From: Bacillota bacterium
GTDB taxonomy: Bacteria; Bacillota; DSM-12270; Thermacetogeniales; Thermacetogeniaceae
Reading direction: 5' to 3'
DNA: 64,000 nucleotides
Assembly: GCA_013177945.1 (NCBI GenBank)
Contig: JABLXW010000004.1
Coordinates: 62,001 to 126,000 of the forward strand
The first letter of the stretch is position 1; every line of letters starts with the position of its first letter. Position numbers and translations under genes: made by a program. This document shows, piece by piece, positions 1 to 8,560 of this stretch. The notes beneath the pieces are model-generated. The model ran no database searches. It was not told the DNA's origin and worked only from the letters and a program-made list of their open reading frames with translations.

Positions 1-67
1 CCGGGTCGCCGAGCATCTGCTCCAGCTCCACATAACGGGCCTCTAAAGCTTCAAGTTTTTCCAGCAC
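1..67 (-). CDS. prfA: Peptide chain release factor 1, N-terminal fragment
   Basis: Only the first 22 codons lie in the window; the rest runs off the left edge. They begin (GTG read as Met) MLEKLEALEARYVELE, the usual coiled N-terminus of RF1, which recognises UAA and UAG stop codons on the ribosome. A GGAGGTGAGGAGG Shine-Dalgarno stretch sits just before the GTG. The gene follows rpmE and yqhQ on the same strand, the common Clostridia order rpmE-yqhQ-(prmC)-prfA, which supports the call. No catalytic GGQ region is visible here. Confidence 0.85.
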   Translation of the reverse strand, partial: MLEKLEALEARYVELEQMLGDP

Positions 68-149
68 CCTCCTCACCTCCTCAAACAAGAATTCGTAAAG
101 AAGTCAAAGAATCAGGAGCAACGAGCCTGAGAGGCCGGCCGCTCAGGCT

Positions 150-1028
150 TCAGTTCGCAGCCCTGTCGGGAAGAACGCTCCGCAAGGCTGAAATCGCCAC
201 TTCAAGCTGATCCGGATCGGGCTTCCCGGTCGTCAGTTTCTGGAGCCAGAGGCCGGGGAGAATCAGGAGCCCCAGCCCCCGGCGGCGGCGCCGGGCATAG
301 CGGATAAACTCGTAACCAAGTCCGGCTACAAGGGGAAGGAGCAGCAGGCGCGCCCCGAATTTCCACCACCACGGCCCGTTCCCGAGCAGGGCAAAAACGA
401 AAATGCTGATGACAAGCACAACCAGCAGAAAGGAGGTGCCGCAGCCGGGATGGAGAGGGGAACGCTTCGCCGCCTCGGCCACCGTAAGGCTCGCCCCTTC
501 TTCAAAAGTGTTGATTACCATGTGCTCGGCGCCATGGTACTGAAAAACGCGCCTGATGTCCCGCAAGCGGCCGACCGCGACCAGGTACAGCAGAAAAATC
601 CCCAGCCGGCTGGCCCCTTCGACCGTATTCTGCCCCCACGTTCCCAGCCAGGCACGGGTCAGGTGCCCGGCCCAGGTGGGAAGGAAAATAAAAAGAAAGG
701 TTGCCAGCCCCAGCGCCAGGGCCACCGTCAGCCCGATCTCCAGCGAGCTCAAGCCCTCTCCCTCCTCCTCCCCGGCAACCAGGGAAGCAGAAAGGCTTAA
801 AGCACGGACCCCGAGGATCAGCGACTCGATCAAGACCACCGTGCCCCGCACTAGCGGCCACTTCAGAAAAGGGTAGTTCTCTCCCCAGGGAAGGTATTCC
901 TCTTCATTGACAACGATTTTATCTCCCACCCTGACGGCAACCGCAACCGCGCGCGGGCCGCGCATCATCACTCCTTCAATTACCGCCTGGCCGCCGTATT
1001 GAAAAGGAGTCCCGGAATCTTTCCTCAA
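150..1028 (-). CDS. yqhQ: DUF1385 (YqhQ-type) integral membrane protein
   Basis: 292 residues, the family's normal length. It opens with the conserved block around GGQAVIEGVMMRGP and has four or five hydrophobic segments (about residues 55-75, 100-125, 140-155, 200-225 and 230-245). The centre has the family motif YHGAEHMVIN followed by HPGCGTSFL; the conserved His, Glu and Cys could bind a metal, but the biochemical role of the family is unknown. It lies between rpmE and prfA, where this family usually sits in Clostridia, suggesting co-transcription with translation genes rather than a proven role in translation. Confidence 0.85.
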   Translation of the reverse strand: MRKDSGTPFQYGGQAVIEGVMMRGPRAVAVAVRVGDKIVVNEEEYLPWGENYPFLKWPLVRGTVVLIESLILGVRALSLSASLVAGEEEGEGLSSLEIGLTVALALGLATFLFIFLPTWAGHLTRAWLGTWGQNTVEGASRLGIFLLYLVAVGRLRDIRRVFQYHGAEHMVINTFEEGASLTVAEAAKRSPLHPGCGTSFLLVVLVISIFVFALLGNGPWWWKFGARLLLLPLVAGLGYEFIRYARRRRRGLGLLILPGLWLQKLTTGKPDPDQLEVAISALRSVLPDRAAN

Positions 1029-1082
1029 AGGGCGCGCCCCCTTTTCTCGCGCGAAAAAAGAGCAGCACTTCTGCCACCCTTT

Positions 1083-1283
1083 TCAGCGCCCGTATTTCTT
1101 CCGGAATCTCTCGACACGACCGCCCCTTTCAACTACCCGCTGCCTCGTGCCAGTATAAAAGGGATGGCAGTTGGAGCAGACTTCAACCCTCATGCTCTGC
1201 CTGGTGGAACCCACTTCAAACCTGGCCCCACAGGCGCAGGTAATCACGGCCCTGGTATAGTTCGGATGAATTCCCTTTTTCAC
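1083..1283 (-). CDS. rpmE: 50S ribosomal protein L31, zinc-binding type
   Basis: 66 residues beginning MKKGIHPNY, the standard start of bacterial L31, a protein of the central protuberance of the 50S subunit that helps bridge to the 30S. The Cys pattern CACG ... CSNCHPF marks the zinc-binding (C+) form. I choose the GTG at 1283 because GGAGGTGA lies about five bases upstream; ATG codons at 1307-1298 are possible, but the promoter's predicted transcription start (about 1309) leaves no room for a ribosome site before them. First gene of the rpmE-yqhQ-prfA run. Confidence 0.95.
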   Translation of the reverse strand: MKKGIHPNYTRAVITCACGARFEVGSTRQSMRVEVCSNCHPFYTGTRQRVVERGGRVERFRKKYGR

Positions 1284-1315
1284 TTTTCTCACCTCCATGC
1301 CCATCAACGGTGATT

Positions 1316-1344
1316 ATTATAGCATACCCCCCAACCCCTGGCAA
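1316..1344 (-). promoter_or_regulatory. Sigma-A promoter of rpmE
   Basis: On the minus strand TTGCCA (1339-1344), a 17-base spacer and TATAAT (1316-1321), with TGC just before the -10 giving an extended -10 box. Predicted start near 1309, some 25 bases before the GTG of rpmE. Confidence 0.8.
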
Positions 1345-1438
1345 ACCCCCGCGGTCGTTCAGCTGAAATCATACCAGGAGGGAAACGGCTCACTCAAGAA
1401 AATCTTGACCTGGAGGATGAGCTTTATCAGGAGGCTAC

Positions 1439-1467
1439 TTTACCCCCTGTTGATTCTCTGATATGAT
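1439..1467 (+). promoter_or_regulatory. Sigma-A-like promoter of the coiled-coil gene
   Basis: TTTACC (1439-1444), 17-base spacer, TATGAT (1462-1467), about 58 bases before the ATG at 1526. A perfect inverted repeat TCAAGA-AAA-TCTTGA lies upstream at about 1394-1408 and might be a regulator site, but nothing else supports that. Confidence 0.55.
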
Positions 1468-1525
1468 TTGTCTCAAAGGATAATAGAAAAGCGGGAAAAT
1501 TCCGGAGGGGAGAGGAGCAGCAAAG

Positions 1526-2089
1526 ATGAGCGAACAAATGCTCAAAGAAATCCTGAGCGAAATTAAAAACATGAAGGCTCAGATCAACAGGCTCGAAGAG
1601 AGGTATGAAGAGGGCCAGCAGAAGATAGAGCAGGACATCGGTGTGCTGCAGCAGGATATGGCAGTGGTGAAGCAGGACATCGGCGGGATGAAGCAGGACA
1701 TCGGTGTGCTGCAGCAGGACATGGCGGCAGTCAAAGAGGATATCACCGGGATGAAACAGGATATCAGCATTTTACAGCAGGACATGGTAGCGGTGAAGCA
1801 GGATATCGGTGTGCTGCAGCAGGACATGGCAGCTGTAAAGCAGGACATCAATGTGATGCGAGGCGACATCGACAACCTGAAACAGGAGGTTAAAGCAACC
1901 GGCCAGAAGGTTGATAAACTGGAACTCCGCATAGAGAACGAGGTCATCGAGAAGATCCGCGCTTTGTTTGATGCCCGCCAGGTACATGAAGAGAGGTTTC
2001 AGAGAATTATGGACAGGCTGGATGACATCTCGACAGACACCCGCTACCTGGTGGTCCGGGTTGCCAAACTGGAGAAGCTGGCAAAATAA
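1526..2089 (+). CDS. Heptad-repeat coiled-coil protein
   Basis: 187 residues, no signal peptide or membrane segment, so probably cytoplasmic. Almost the whole chain is a predicted coiled coil; residues 36-119 form about twelve near-identical heptads of the types QDIGVLQ, QDMAVVK and QDIGGMK. The C-terminal 60 residues are less regular (LDDISTDTRYLVVRVAKLEK). Such proteins are common and uncharacterised in thermophilic Firmicutes. It is the only plus-strand gene in this block, inserted between rpmE and the M23 peptidase with its own promoter and GGAGGGG ribosome site, so it looks like an insertion into the conserved cluster. Function unknown. Confidence 0.85.
   Translation: MSEQMLKEILSEIKNMKAQINRLEERYEEGQQKIEQDIGVLQQDMAVVKQDIGGMKQDIGVLQQDMAAVKEDITGMKQDISILQQDMVAVKQDIGVLQQDMAAVKQDINVMRGDIDNLKQEVKATGQKVDKLELRIENEVIEKIRALFDARQVHEERFQRIMDRLDDISTDTRYLVVRVAKLEKLAK
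1631..1882 (+). repeat. Tandem 21-bp (heptad) coding repeats
   Basis: About twelve imperfect 21-bp units inside the coiled-coil gene, each encoding one heptad and often grouped in threes (63-bp period). Phrases such as gtgctgcagcaggacatg recur at about 1642, 1705 and 1810. The pattern suggests growth by unequal recombination or slippage. Confidence 0.8.
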
Positions 2090-2107
2090 ATTGTCCGACC
2101 TGGAGAT

Positions 2108-3073
2108 TCAAAAAACATGCAAATAAAAGCGGCTCACCTTATTCGGATGAAGCCGCTTTGTGATTTCTGGCTGTTTTCGTGCACCATTCGCAGTCACCCC
2201 GGGAAGTTGCCTGCTCAGGTAAGGGAGGGGGTTGACAGCCCGGTCGCCCTGTCGCAGTTCAAAGTGAAGGTGGGGGCCTGTCGTCCTTCCGGAAGAACCC
2301 ACCCGGGCGATGATCTCGCCCTTTTCCACGAAATCTCCAACACCAACCAGAACTTCCCGCAGGTGCCCGTACAGAGTTTTGTTTCCGCTGCCATGATCCA
2401 GCATTACGGTCCTCCCGTAGACACCCAGCCACCCGGCGAAAACAACCTCTCCGTCTTGGGCGGCCCTGACCGGATCTCCGGGATCTCCTGCAATGTCAAG
2501 GCCGTGGTGGAACTCTCCCTCGCGGGGGCCGAAAAACGAAGTGATTTCCCCAAGCAGGGGCCAGGCCAGGCCGTCGTCCCAACCCCGCGCTGCACGATGT
2601 GTCTCCTCTAAGGAGCGGGAAGCGGCACCTGTTCCCCCCGGAATGATCAATTCCTTACCCACCGCAAGAAAAGCGGGATCCCTGATCTGATTCCAGGCCA
2701 TCAACCGCGCCACGCTGACGTGGTAGCGCCGCGCCAGCGACCACAGAGTCTCGCCCGGAGCAACCCGGTGCGTCCGTTCCGCCTGAAACGGGAGCACAAG
2801 AATCTGGCCGGGGCGGAGAACCGCCCCGGCTCCAAGCCTGTTTGCGGCACTGATTGCTTCCGGGTTCAAACCGAGGCGCCGGGCGATATCCCACAAAGTA
2901 TCCCCCCGCCGCACCTCATAGGCAAGCGCCCTCCTTTCCGGAAGGGCTCCCCCGGGCTCCTGCCAGTAAGGAGCGAAACTATCCTCCGCAAGGTAGCCTG
3001 AGGCCGGGGAAACAGGGTAAAGGACCGGCCAGAGCAGGAAAAGGACAAAAAAACCGATCCCGATCCATCTCAT
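2108..3073 (-). CDS. Secreted LysM-LysM-M23 cell-wall endopeptidase
   Basis: 321 residues from the ATG at 3073 (GAGGTGA seven bases upstream). Order: hydrophobic signal or anchor (residues 4-25), two LysM peptidoglycan-binding modules (about 52-97, YEVRRGDTLWDIARRLGL; 102-147, HRVAPGETLWSLARRY), then an M23 (LytM) domain at about 170-290. Zinc ligands and active site are visible as HHGLDIAGD and HLHFEL with the central His in YGHL. Family members cleave peptide cross-bridges of peptidoglycan. The C-terminal tail after VNPLPYLSRQLPG is atypical and is encoded through the terminator hairpin. It follows rho on the same strand. Confidence 0.9.
   Translation of the reverse strand: MRWIGIGFFVLFLLWPVLYPVSPASGYLAEDSFAPYWQEPGGALPERRALAYEVRRGDTLWDIARRLGLNPEAISAANRLGAGAVLRPGQILVLPFQAERTHRVAPGETLWSLARRYHVSVARLMAWNQIRDPAFLAVGKELIIPGGTGAASRSLEETHRAARGWDDGLAWPLLGEITSFFGPREGEFHHGLDIAGDPGDPVRAAQDGEVVFAGWLGVYGRTVMLDHGSGNKTLYGHLREVLVGVGDFVEKGEIIARVGSSGRTTGPHLHFELRQGDRAVNPLPYLSRQLPGVTANGARKQPEITKRLHPNKVSRFYLHVF
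2126..2159 (+). terminator. Bidirectional terminator between convergent genes
   Basis: Stem AAAGCGGCT (2126-2134) / AGCCGCTTT (2151-2159) with a 16-base loop. Plus-strand read-out is TTGTGATTT, minus-strand read-out is TTTTATTTG. It closes the coiled-coil gene on the plus strand and lies inside the last codons of the convergent M23 peptidase gene on the minus strand. Confidence 0.65.
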
Positions 3074-3156
3074 TGATTTCACCTCGCAAATGCCCGGTTA
3101 CCCTACTATTTTTGCCTCGCCCCCCAAAATTTATTCACTTCTGCCTCCTCCTGCCT

Positions 3157-3189
3157 GAAAAACAGAAAAGCACCGGTAGTCCGGCGCTT
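3157..3189 (-). terminator. Terminator after rho
   Basis: Minus-strand stem AAGCGCCGG / CCGGTGCTT (one mismatch, loop ACTA) followed by TTTTCTGTTTTT, about 70 bases after the rho stop. Confidence 0.6.
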
Positions 3190-3259
3190 CTACATCGTGA
3201 TTCGGTCCTGCAGTTCTCAAGTCAACCCGCCGCTTCAGGCGGCGCCGCGGCAGAAACGG

Positions 3260-4510
3260 TTATTTGAAGAGCTGGGGCAGGGCGCGCAGGAGATCCCTGT
3301 TCGCCTTTGTCTTCTGCATGGCATCGATCAGCATTTCGATAATTTCGCTCGTGCCGTAAGAAGCGAACATCCTCCGGAAGTTCCAGACCAGTTCCAGCTC
3401 CTCTTTGCTGAGCAAGAGCTCTTCCCGCCTGGTGCCGGAGCGCTTCACGTCGATGGCCGGGAAGATCCGCTTTTCGGACAGCTTCCGGTCCAGGACCAGC
3501 TCCATGTTGCCGGTCCCCTTGAATTCTTCGAAGATCACCTCATCCATCCGGCTTCCCGTTTCGATCAGGGCGGTCGCCAGAATCGTCAGGCTTCCCCCCT
3601 CTTCGATGTTTCTTGCCGCACCGAAGAAGCGCTTCGGCTTGTGAAGGGCTGTGGGATCGACGCCACCCGAAAGGGTGCGCCCGGAGGGGGGGACCACCAG
3701 GTTGTAGGCCCTGGCAAGGCGGGTGATGCTGTCCAGGAGAATCACCACATCCCGTTTGTGCTCCACCAGACGCTTCGCCCGCTCCAATACCATTTCCGAG
3801 ACCTTGACGTGGTTTTCCGGGGGCTCGTCAAAGGTGGAGCTGACCACTTCTCCCTGGACGGAACGCTGCATATCGGTTACCTCTTCAGGACGCTCATCAA
3901 TCAGCAGAACCATCAGGTCGATTTCCGGGTAGTTGGTGGTAATGGCGTTGGCAATTTTCTTCAGCAAAAAGGTTTTCCCGGCCTTGGGGGGAGCTACGAT
4001 CAGGCCGCGCTGACCCCTCCCCAGGGGAGCAATCAGGTCGATAATCCGGCAGGAGATATCGCCGTTTTGGGTCTCCAGCGTGATCCTTTCATTCGGGAAA
4101 ATCGGCGTCAGGGCATCAAAGTGGAGCCGCTCGGCTGCCTGTTCGGGGGCATAACCGTTGACGGTTTCGACCCGCAGGAGCGCATAGAAACGCTCCGTTT
4201 CTTTAGGGGCGCGCACCTGGCCGGCAACCTTGTCTCCTGTTCTCAAATCAAAGCGCCTGATCTGGGAGGGTGAGACGTAGATGTCGTCATGGCTCGGAAC
4301 GTAGGCAAAGGGGCGCAAAAAACCGTAGCCGTCGGGAAGGATTTCCAGAACTCCCTGGGCAAAGAGCAGGCCGTCCTTTTCCGTTTGGACCTTCAGGATC
4401 TCGAAAATCAGCTCTTTCTTGCGAAGCCGTGAGTAACCAGAAATTTCCAATTCCCGGGCAATCTTGTAAAGCTCCGGCATGGTTTTCTGCTCTAATTCTG
4501 CAACGTTCAA
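3260..4510 (-). CDS. rho: Transcription termination factor Rho
   Basis: 416 residues, full length for a short Firmicute Rho. N-terminal Rho_N helix-extended-loop (about 5-45, [16 protein letters not shown]), cold-shock-like RNA-binding domain (50-120), then the RecA-type ATPase with Walker [12 protein letters not shown] (about 175) and [12 protein letters not shown]. The hexamer loads on C-rich RNA and translocates to release RNA polymerase. The start is TTG with AGGGGGAT upstream. It follows glpX and precedes the M23 gene; glpX-rho-rpmE order matches Bacillus. The 193-base leader (4511-4703) contains a small AATCTC/GAGATT hairpin and no clear promoter. Confidence 0.97.
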   Translation of the reverse strand: MNVAELEQKTMPELYKIARELEISGYSRLRKKELIFEILKVQTEKDGLLFAQGVLEILPDGYGFLRPFAYVPSHDDIYVSPSQIRRFDLRTGDKVAGQVRAPKETERFYALLRVETVNGYAPEQAAERLHFDALTPIFPNERITLETQNGDISCRIIDLIAPLGRGQRGLIVAPPKAGKTFLLKKIANAITTNYPEIDLMVLLIDERPEEVTDMQRSVQGEVVSSTFDEPPENHVKVSEMVLERAKRLVEHKRDVVILLDSITRLARAYNLVVPPSGRTLSGGVDPTALHKPKRFFGAARNIEEGGSLTILATALIETGSRMDEVIFEEFKGTGNMELVLDRKLSEKRIFPAIDVKRSGTRREELLLSKEELELVWNFRRMFASYGTSEIIEMLIDAMQKTKANRDLLRALPQLFK

Positions 4511-4703
4511 GAAAATCCCCCTTATCCGGTAAATTCTCTCAGCTGGATACTCCGGTGATCCGGAAAAAAACAGACAGGTCAGGTGATGAGGAAAAACTAT
4601 CCTGTGAGCGGCTCACCTGTGGGGTGTTCACGTAATCTCAAAGCAGAGATTAATTCAAGGTAGGTAAACACACTTAAATCATAACACCAGCACACCTGAG
4701 AAG

Positions 4704-5675
4704 TCAAGAACAGGGCCGCGCGTAATCGGGCTTGCGGGAGAAGTGGTGCCGGGCATCAATGAAGCGGATTGTCCCGGTGCGCCCCCGCATCACAACGGAA
4801 TGAGTCCGCGCCCCCCAGGACGTGTAGTGCACCCCCCGCAGCAAGGTGCTGTCCGTGATGCCGGTGGCGGCGAACATGACATCTTCGCCCTTGACCAGGT
4901 CATCCATCGTGAGGATGCGCCGGAAATCTGTAATTCCCATTTTTCTGGCGCGCGCCACCTCATCATCATCCATCGGCCAGAGCCGGGCCTGCATTTCACC
5001 CCCCAGGCAGCGGAGGGCGGCGGCAGCAAGAACGCCTTCGGGCGCCCCGCCGATCCCGAGCAGCATATCAACACCGGTGCCTTCAAAAGCAGCGGCTACG
5101 GCAGGGGCCACATCTCCGTCGGTAATCAGCTGGATGCGGGAGCCTGCCCTTCTCACCCGCCGGATCAGGTCTTCGTGCCGGGGGCGGTCGAGAATGACCA
5201 CGGTCAGATCCTCCACCCCTTTATTCAAAGCATCCGCAACAGCCTTAATGTTTTCCTCAACCGGAGCATCCAGATCAATCCTTCCCGCAGCCTTCGGGCC
5301 CACGGCGATTTTTTCCATGTACATATCCGGGGCACGCAGCAGGCACCCCCGGGGTGCCACCGCCAGCACGGAAATCGCTCCGGTCAGGCCCTTCGCAACG
5401 ATGTTCGTCCCTTCGAGGGGATCGACGGCCACATCCACTTCCGGCGGGACTCCGGCTCCCACCTTCTCTCCGATGTAGAGCATCGGAGCCTCATCCATCT
5501 CCCCTTCCCCGATTACAACGGTTCCGTCGATCTGAACGGTGTCGAACATCCGGCGCATCGCGGTAACAGCAGCCTCGTCTGCCTTTTCCTTGTTCCCCCG
5601 GCCCAGCCAGCGGCCTGCCGCCAGGGCCGCGGCCTCCGTAACCCGGACGAACTCTAAGGTGAGTTCGCGCTCCAT
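4704..5675 (-). CDS. glpX: Fructose-1,6-bisphosphatase, class II
   Basis: 323 residues, matching GlpX. It hydrolyses fructose 1,6-bisphosphate to fructose 6-phosphate in gluconeogenesis, using metal bound by the acidic motif seen here as [12 protein letters not shown] and preceded by [12 protein letters not shown]. The later [15 protein letters not shown] segment is also typical. It sits 19 bases after the transaldolase gene and shares an operon with transaldolase and class II aldolase, so three sugar-phosphate steps are encoded together. Start ATG at 5675 with GGAGGAG upstream. Confidence 0.96.
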   Translation of the reverse strand: MERELTLEFVRVTEAAALAAGRWLGRGNKEKADEAAVTAMRRMFDTVQIDGTVVIGEGEMDEAPMLYIGEKVGAGVPPEVDVAVDPLEGTNIVAKGLTGAISVLAVAPRGCLLRAPDMYMEKIAVGPKAAGRIDLDAPVEENIKAVADALNKGVEDLTVVILDRPRHEDLIRRVRRAGSRIQLITDGDVAPAVAAAFEGTGVDMLLGIGGAPEGVLAAAALRCLGGEMQARLWPMDDDEVARARKMGITDFRRILTMDDLVKGEDVMFAATGITDSTLLRGVHYTSWGARTHSVVMRGRTGTIRFIDARHHFSRKPDYARPCS

Positions 5676-5694
5676 TCCGGCTCCTCCTGCCTCC

Positions 5695-6342
5695 CTAAAC
5701 TCCCTTCACCTTCTCCCAGTCTGCCTGAAAACGGGCGATTCCCAGGTCGGTGAGGGGGTGCCTGAACATCTGCACAAGCACGTTGAAAGGAACGGTGGCA
5801 ATATCCGCGCCCAGCCGCGCTGCCTCCAGAACATGCCAGGGGTGGCGGATGCTGGCGGCAATGATCCTGGTAGGAAACTGGTAGTTGCGGAAAATTTTGA
5901 TAATATCACCCAGGACGGCGGTCCCTTCCTGTCCGATGTCGTCCATTCTTCCGATGAAAGGGCTCACAAAGGCGGCGCCGGCACGCGCCGCCAGCAGGGC
6001 CTGCGGGGCGGAAAAAACAAGGGTAATATTTACCCGGATCCCCTCCTGCGCCAGAACGCGCGCCGCCTGCAGGCCGGCCGGTACAACAGGGATTTTGACG
6101 ACAATGTTGGGGGCAAGCCGGGCGAGCTCCCTTGCTTCCCGGAGAATTCCTTCGGCGTCTAAGCTCATCGCCTCGGCGCTGACGGGGCCCTGGACAAGTT
6201 CGCAGATTTCCTTCAAAACCTGGCGAAAATTACGCCCTTCTTTTGCCACAAGGGTGGGGTTCGTGGTCACACCTGAAACCACACCCCACTTCACAGCCTC
6301 CCGGATTTCCTCCACATTTGCGGTATCAAGGTAGATTTCCAA
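5695..6342 (-). CDS. fsa: Transaldolase, fructose-6-phosphate aldolase-like (TalC/MipB type)
   Basis: 215 residues, the short transaldolase class. Signature [15 protein letters not shown] at the N-terminus, [13 protein letters not shown], and the Schiff-base lysine region [12 protein letters not shown] at about residue 85. It transfers a dihydroxyacetone unit between sugar phosphates (transaldolase) or cleaves fructose 6-phosphate; the two activities cannot be separated by eye. Lies between fba and glpX as in Bacillus (ywjH), although the murA gene that sits between tal and glpX there is missing at this position. Confidence 0.93.
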   Translation of the reverse strand: MEIYLDTANVEEIREAVKWGVVSGVTTNPTLVAKEGRNFRQVLKEICELVQGPVSAEAMSLDAEGILREARELARLAPNIVVKIPVVPAGLQAARVLAQEGIRVNITLVFSAPQALLAARAGAAFVSPFIGRMDDIGQEGTAVLGDIIKIFRNYQFPTRIIAASIRHPWHVLEAARLGADIATVPFNVLVQMFRHPLTDLGIARFQADWEKVKGV

Positions 6343-6415
6343 ATCTGCTCTCTCCTTCCCTTGCCACTTCGAGGATTTTGGCCCGGTTGCAGAGGGTAAA
6401 AGGCAGTCTCCTTAT

Positions 6416-7270
6416 TCAGGCCTTGCCGGCGCAGCCGAAAAGGCGGATCTTCTCCCTGATTACTTCCCGTGCCGCGGCGCGGGCAGGCCCCAGGATCTTC
6501 CTGGGATCAATTTCGCCCGGGTTTTCCTCGAGCACCTGGCGCATCCCCGCCACGAAAGCCTCCCGGATGTTGGTGTCAATGTTGATCTTGCGGACTCCCA
6601 GCGCAATCGCCCGTTTAATGTCCTCGTCGGGGACACCTGAAGAACCGTGAAGCACAAGGGGAACGCCGGTAAGCTCGCGAATTTTCGCAAGGCGCGGAAA
6701 ATCAAGCTCTGGCTTCCCCTTATAGCGCCCGTGCGCAGTGCCGATGGCAACCGCAAGGGCATTCACCCCGGTTTCTCTGACAAAAATCCGGGCTTCCTCC
6801 GGATCGGTAAAAAAGGCTTCCCTTTCCGCGACGCTGATCTCGTCTTCGGTTCCGGTAATCCGACCAAGCTCCCCTTCAACAGAAACCCCTACCGCCTGGG
6901 CAACCTCAACCACCCTCCGGGTCAGGGCGATGTTCTCCAGCAAGGGATAGCGCGACCCATCGATCATCACAGAAGTAAACCCGTGCCTGATACAGAGCAT
7001 CACCTGGGCAAAATCGGTCCCGTGGTCGAGGTGGAGGGCAACGGGAACGCGCGTCCCGGCCGCGGCCTCCCGCGCCAGGGCCACAATGTAATTGATCCCC
7101 GCGTATTTAATCGCCCCCTGGCTTGCCTGCAAGATCACCGGGGATCTCTCTGCCTCGGCTGCTTCCATAATGGCCTGGACTATTTCCATGTTGTTGCAGT
7201 TAAAGGCGCCAACCGCGTACCCGCCCGCCTCGGCCCGGGTCAGGAGTTCGGAAATGCTGACAAGTCCCAC
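6416..7270 (-). CDS. fba: Class II fructose-bisphosphate aldolase
   Basis: 284 residues. Zinc-dependent aldol cleavage or condensation of fructose 1,6-bisphosphate. Visible signatures: GAFNCNNMEIVQAI near residue 22, zinc-binding HLDHG at about 80, TSVMIDGSRYPLLENI, GTAHGRYKGKPELDF at about 180, and VLHGSSGVPDEDI at about 208 with the phosphate-binding NIDTNIR. Starts at GTG 7270 with GGGAGGATC upstream. Neighbours fsa and glpX make a gluconeogenesis/pentose-phosphate unit, and spo0F lies two genes upstream as in Bacillus. Confidence 0.96.
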   Translation of the reverse strand: MGLVSISELLTRAEAGGYAVGAFNCNNMEIVQAIMEAAEAERSPVILQASQGAIKYAGINYIVALAREAAAGTRVPVALHLDHGTDFAQVMLCIRHGFTSVMIDGSRYPLLENIALTRRVVEVAQAVGVSVEGELGRITGTEDEISVAEREAFFTDPEEARIFVRETGVNALAVAIGTAHGRYKGKPELDFPRLAKIRELTGVPLVLHGSSGVPDEDIKRAIALGVRKINIDTNIREAFVAGMRQVLEENPGEIDPRKILGPARAAAREVIREKIRLFGCAGKA

Positions 7271-7287
7271 CGGAATGATCCTCCCTT

Positions 7288-7956
7288 CTACTTCTTGGAA
7301 CCCCTCCGGTTTCGCCCCACCTTCCTGAATCCAAGCAGCTGGAGGCCCCCCGGCCTGAGCCTGATTTCCCAGATATTCTTCAGCGCTTCCAGATCCTCCC
7401 GGGATTCGGCATCAATTACACCGAGAGCACCGCAGCTTGAGCACCTGAGCTCGACCCGTTCCGCAAAGATTTCCACCTCAAGCTGAAGGTTGCCGCACTG
7501 GCAGGAAAGATTCCCTTCTTCCGCAATTTTATGCAGAGAGTCCAGGATTTCATACATGATTTCTGGATTGGCAAAATAATCCGTAAAACCCAGGTCCTCC
7601 GCCATTTCCCGCAAGGACCGCTCCTGGTTGGCAATACATTTTTTCACCTGTTCCCGGGGGCCCAGAAACCCAACCTCGAGACCGGTCTCCTCGCAGGTCA
7701 GGCCGCGCACCTGGGAGGTCCAGATTTCCCTCAAGGAATACTGGAAAAGGTGCTTCCCTTCGCACATCAAGCACTCCAGTTGAAAGTAAAATACCTTGCG
7801 GTCCCTGGTGCTGATCAGGAGAAGGGAGGCCCCGCAGGTGCAGGTGAAACGGATCGTTTTCTGAGCAGAAAAAGAAAAAAGGGACAGGGTATGGTACTGG
7901 ATTTTTCCGCAGCTCGGGCAACGAAGTGCGAGTGCAGTTGTTGTCGCAACGAGCAT
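7288..7956 (-). CDS. Zinc-ribbon (CpXC-like) protein of unknown function
   Basis: 222 residues with four paired-Cys elements: CPSC near residue 13, CTC near 39, LECLMC near 60, and a C-terminal ribbon CQC ... CSSC at about 150-175. The N-terminal arrangement resembles CpXC-type zinc domains. The middle (NQERSLREMAEDLGFTDYF) is helical. No signal or membrane segment. The start ATG is preceded by GAGGAGGTAGGCGAA. It sits between spo0F and fba, an insertion into the conserved pair. A nucleic-acid or protein-binding role is only an inference from the ribbons. Confidence 0.8.
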   Translation of the reverse strand: MLVATTTALALRCPSCGKIQYHTLSLFSFSAQKTIRFTCTCGASLLLISTRDRKVFYFQLECLMCEGKHLFQYSLREIWTSQVRGLTCEETGLEVGFLGPREQVKKCIANQERSLREMAEDLGFTDYFANPEIMYEILDSLHKIAEEGNLSCQCGNLQLEVEIFAERVELRCSSCGALGVIDAESREDLEALKNIWEIRLRPGGLQLLGFRKVGRNRRGSKK

Positions 7957-8052
7957 TTCGCCTACCTCCTCTGCCGCGCGTTCTGCTCTTGGTATTCTTC
8001 ATTTTCGGGAAAATTCCTTTTTGCCATAAAACATTTTGGCCGCTCTGTCATT

Positions 8053-8469
8053 TTATGTCGAAGCAGGCTGTCCTGCCTCTACCGGCCGGAAATAAGGGGA
8101 GACCGCGAGGGCCTGCCGGATCATCTTCCTCAGATCGGCAAGAGCAAAGGGCTTCACCAGGTAACCGATCACCCCTTTTTCCAGGGCGCGCCGGAACAGC
8201 AGCCCATCGCCCCAACCCGTCATCAGGATCACCGGAACCCCGAGCCGCTGCTTCTCCAGCTCAACGAGCACCTCCCACCCCTGCCAGCCCGGCAGGTTCC
8301 AGTCAAGCAGGAGCGCGGCAGGAGGTTTCCGTTTAATTTCAGGGAGGACATCCTTGCCATGCGCCAGCACCCGAACCTGATAACCATCCTGCTCAAGCAC
8401 CTCTTTCAAGAGGAAGCGCACCCCCGGGTGGTTGTCTACAACCAGCAAAAATGCTCCTGAAAAACTCAA
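8053..8469 (-). CDS. spo0F: Spo0F-like single-domain response regulator
   Basis: 138 residues, a lone receiver domain with no output domain. Phosphoacceptor Asp in LLLDWNLPGW (about 55), switch Thr in LMTGW and the conserved Lys in LVKPF are present. The acidic pair near the N-terminus is DN (LLVVDNHPG) rather than the usual DD, so one metal-coordinating acid is replaced. In Bacillus, Spo0F relays phosphate from sporulation kinases through Spo0B to Spo0A. Position next to fba and pyrG is that of Bacillus spo0F, which supports the name over a generic CheY-like call. A second possible TTG start at 8448 (AGGAGC upstream) gives a more usual N-terminus. Confidence 0.8.
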   Translation of the reverse strand: MSFSGAFLLVVDNHPGVRFLLKEVLEQDGYQVRVLAHGKDVLPEIKRKPPAALLLDWNLPGWQGWEVLVELEKQRLGVPVILMTGWGDGLLFRRALEKGVIGYLVKPFALADLRKMIRQALAVSPYFRPVEAGQPAST

Positions 8470-8560
8470 TTTCTAATCCCCTCCAAAATCGCGACCAAAT
8501 CCCTGTCCAGTTTAATGTTTTCTCTGGCCTCTCACCCCCTGCTCCGAAACTACCGGGTTT

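Noticed and set aside
1631-1882. CRISPR-like repeat array
   Set aside because: Units are contiguous coding heptads with no spacers.
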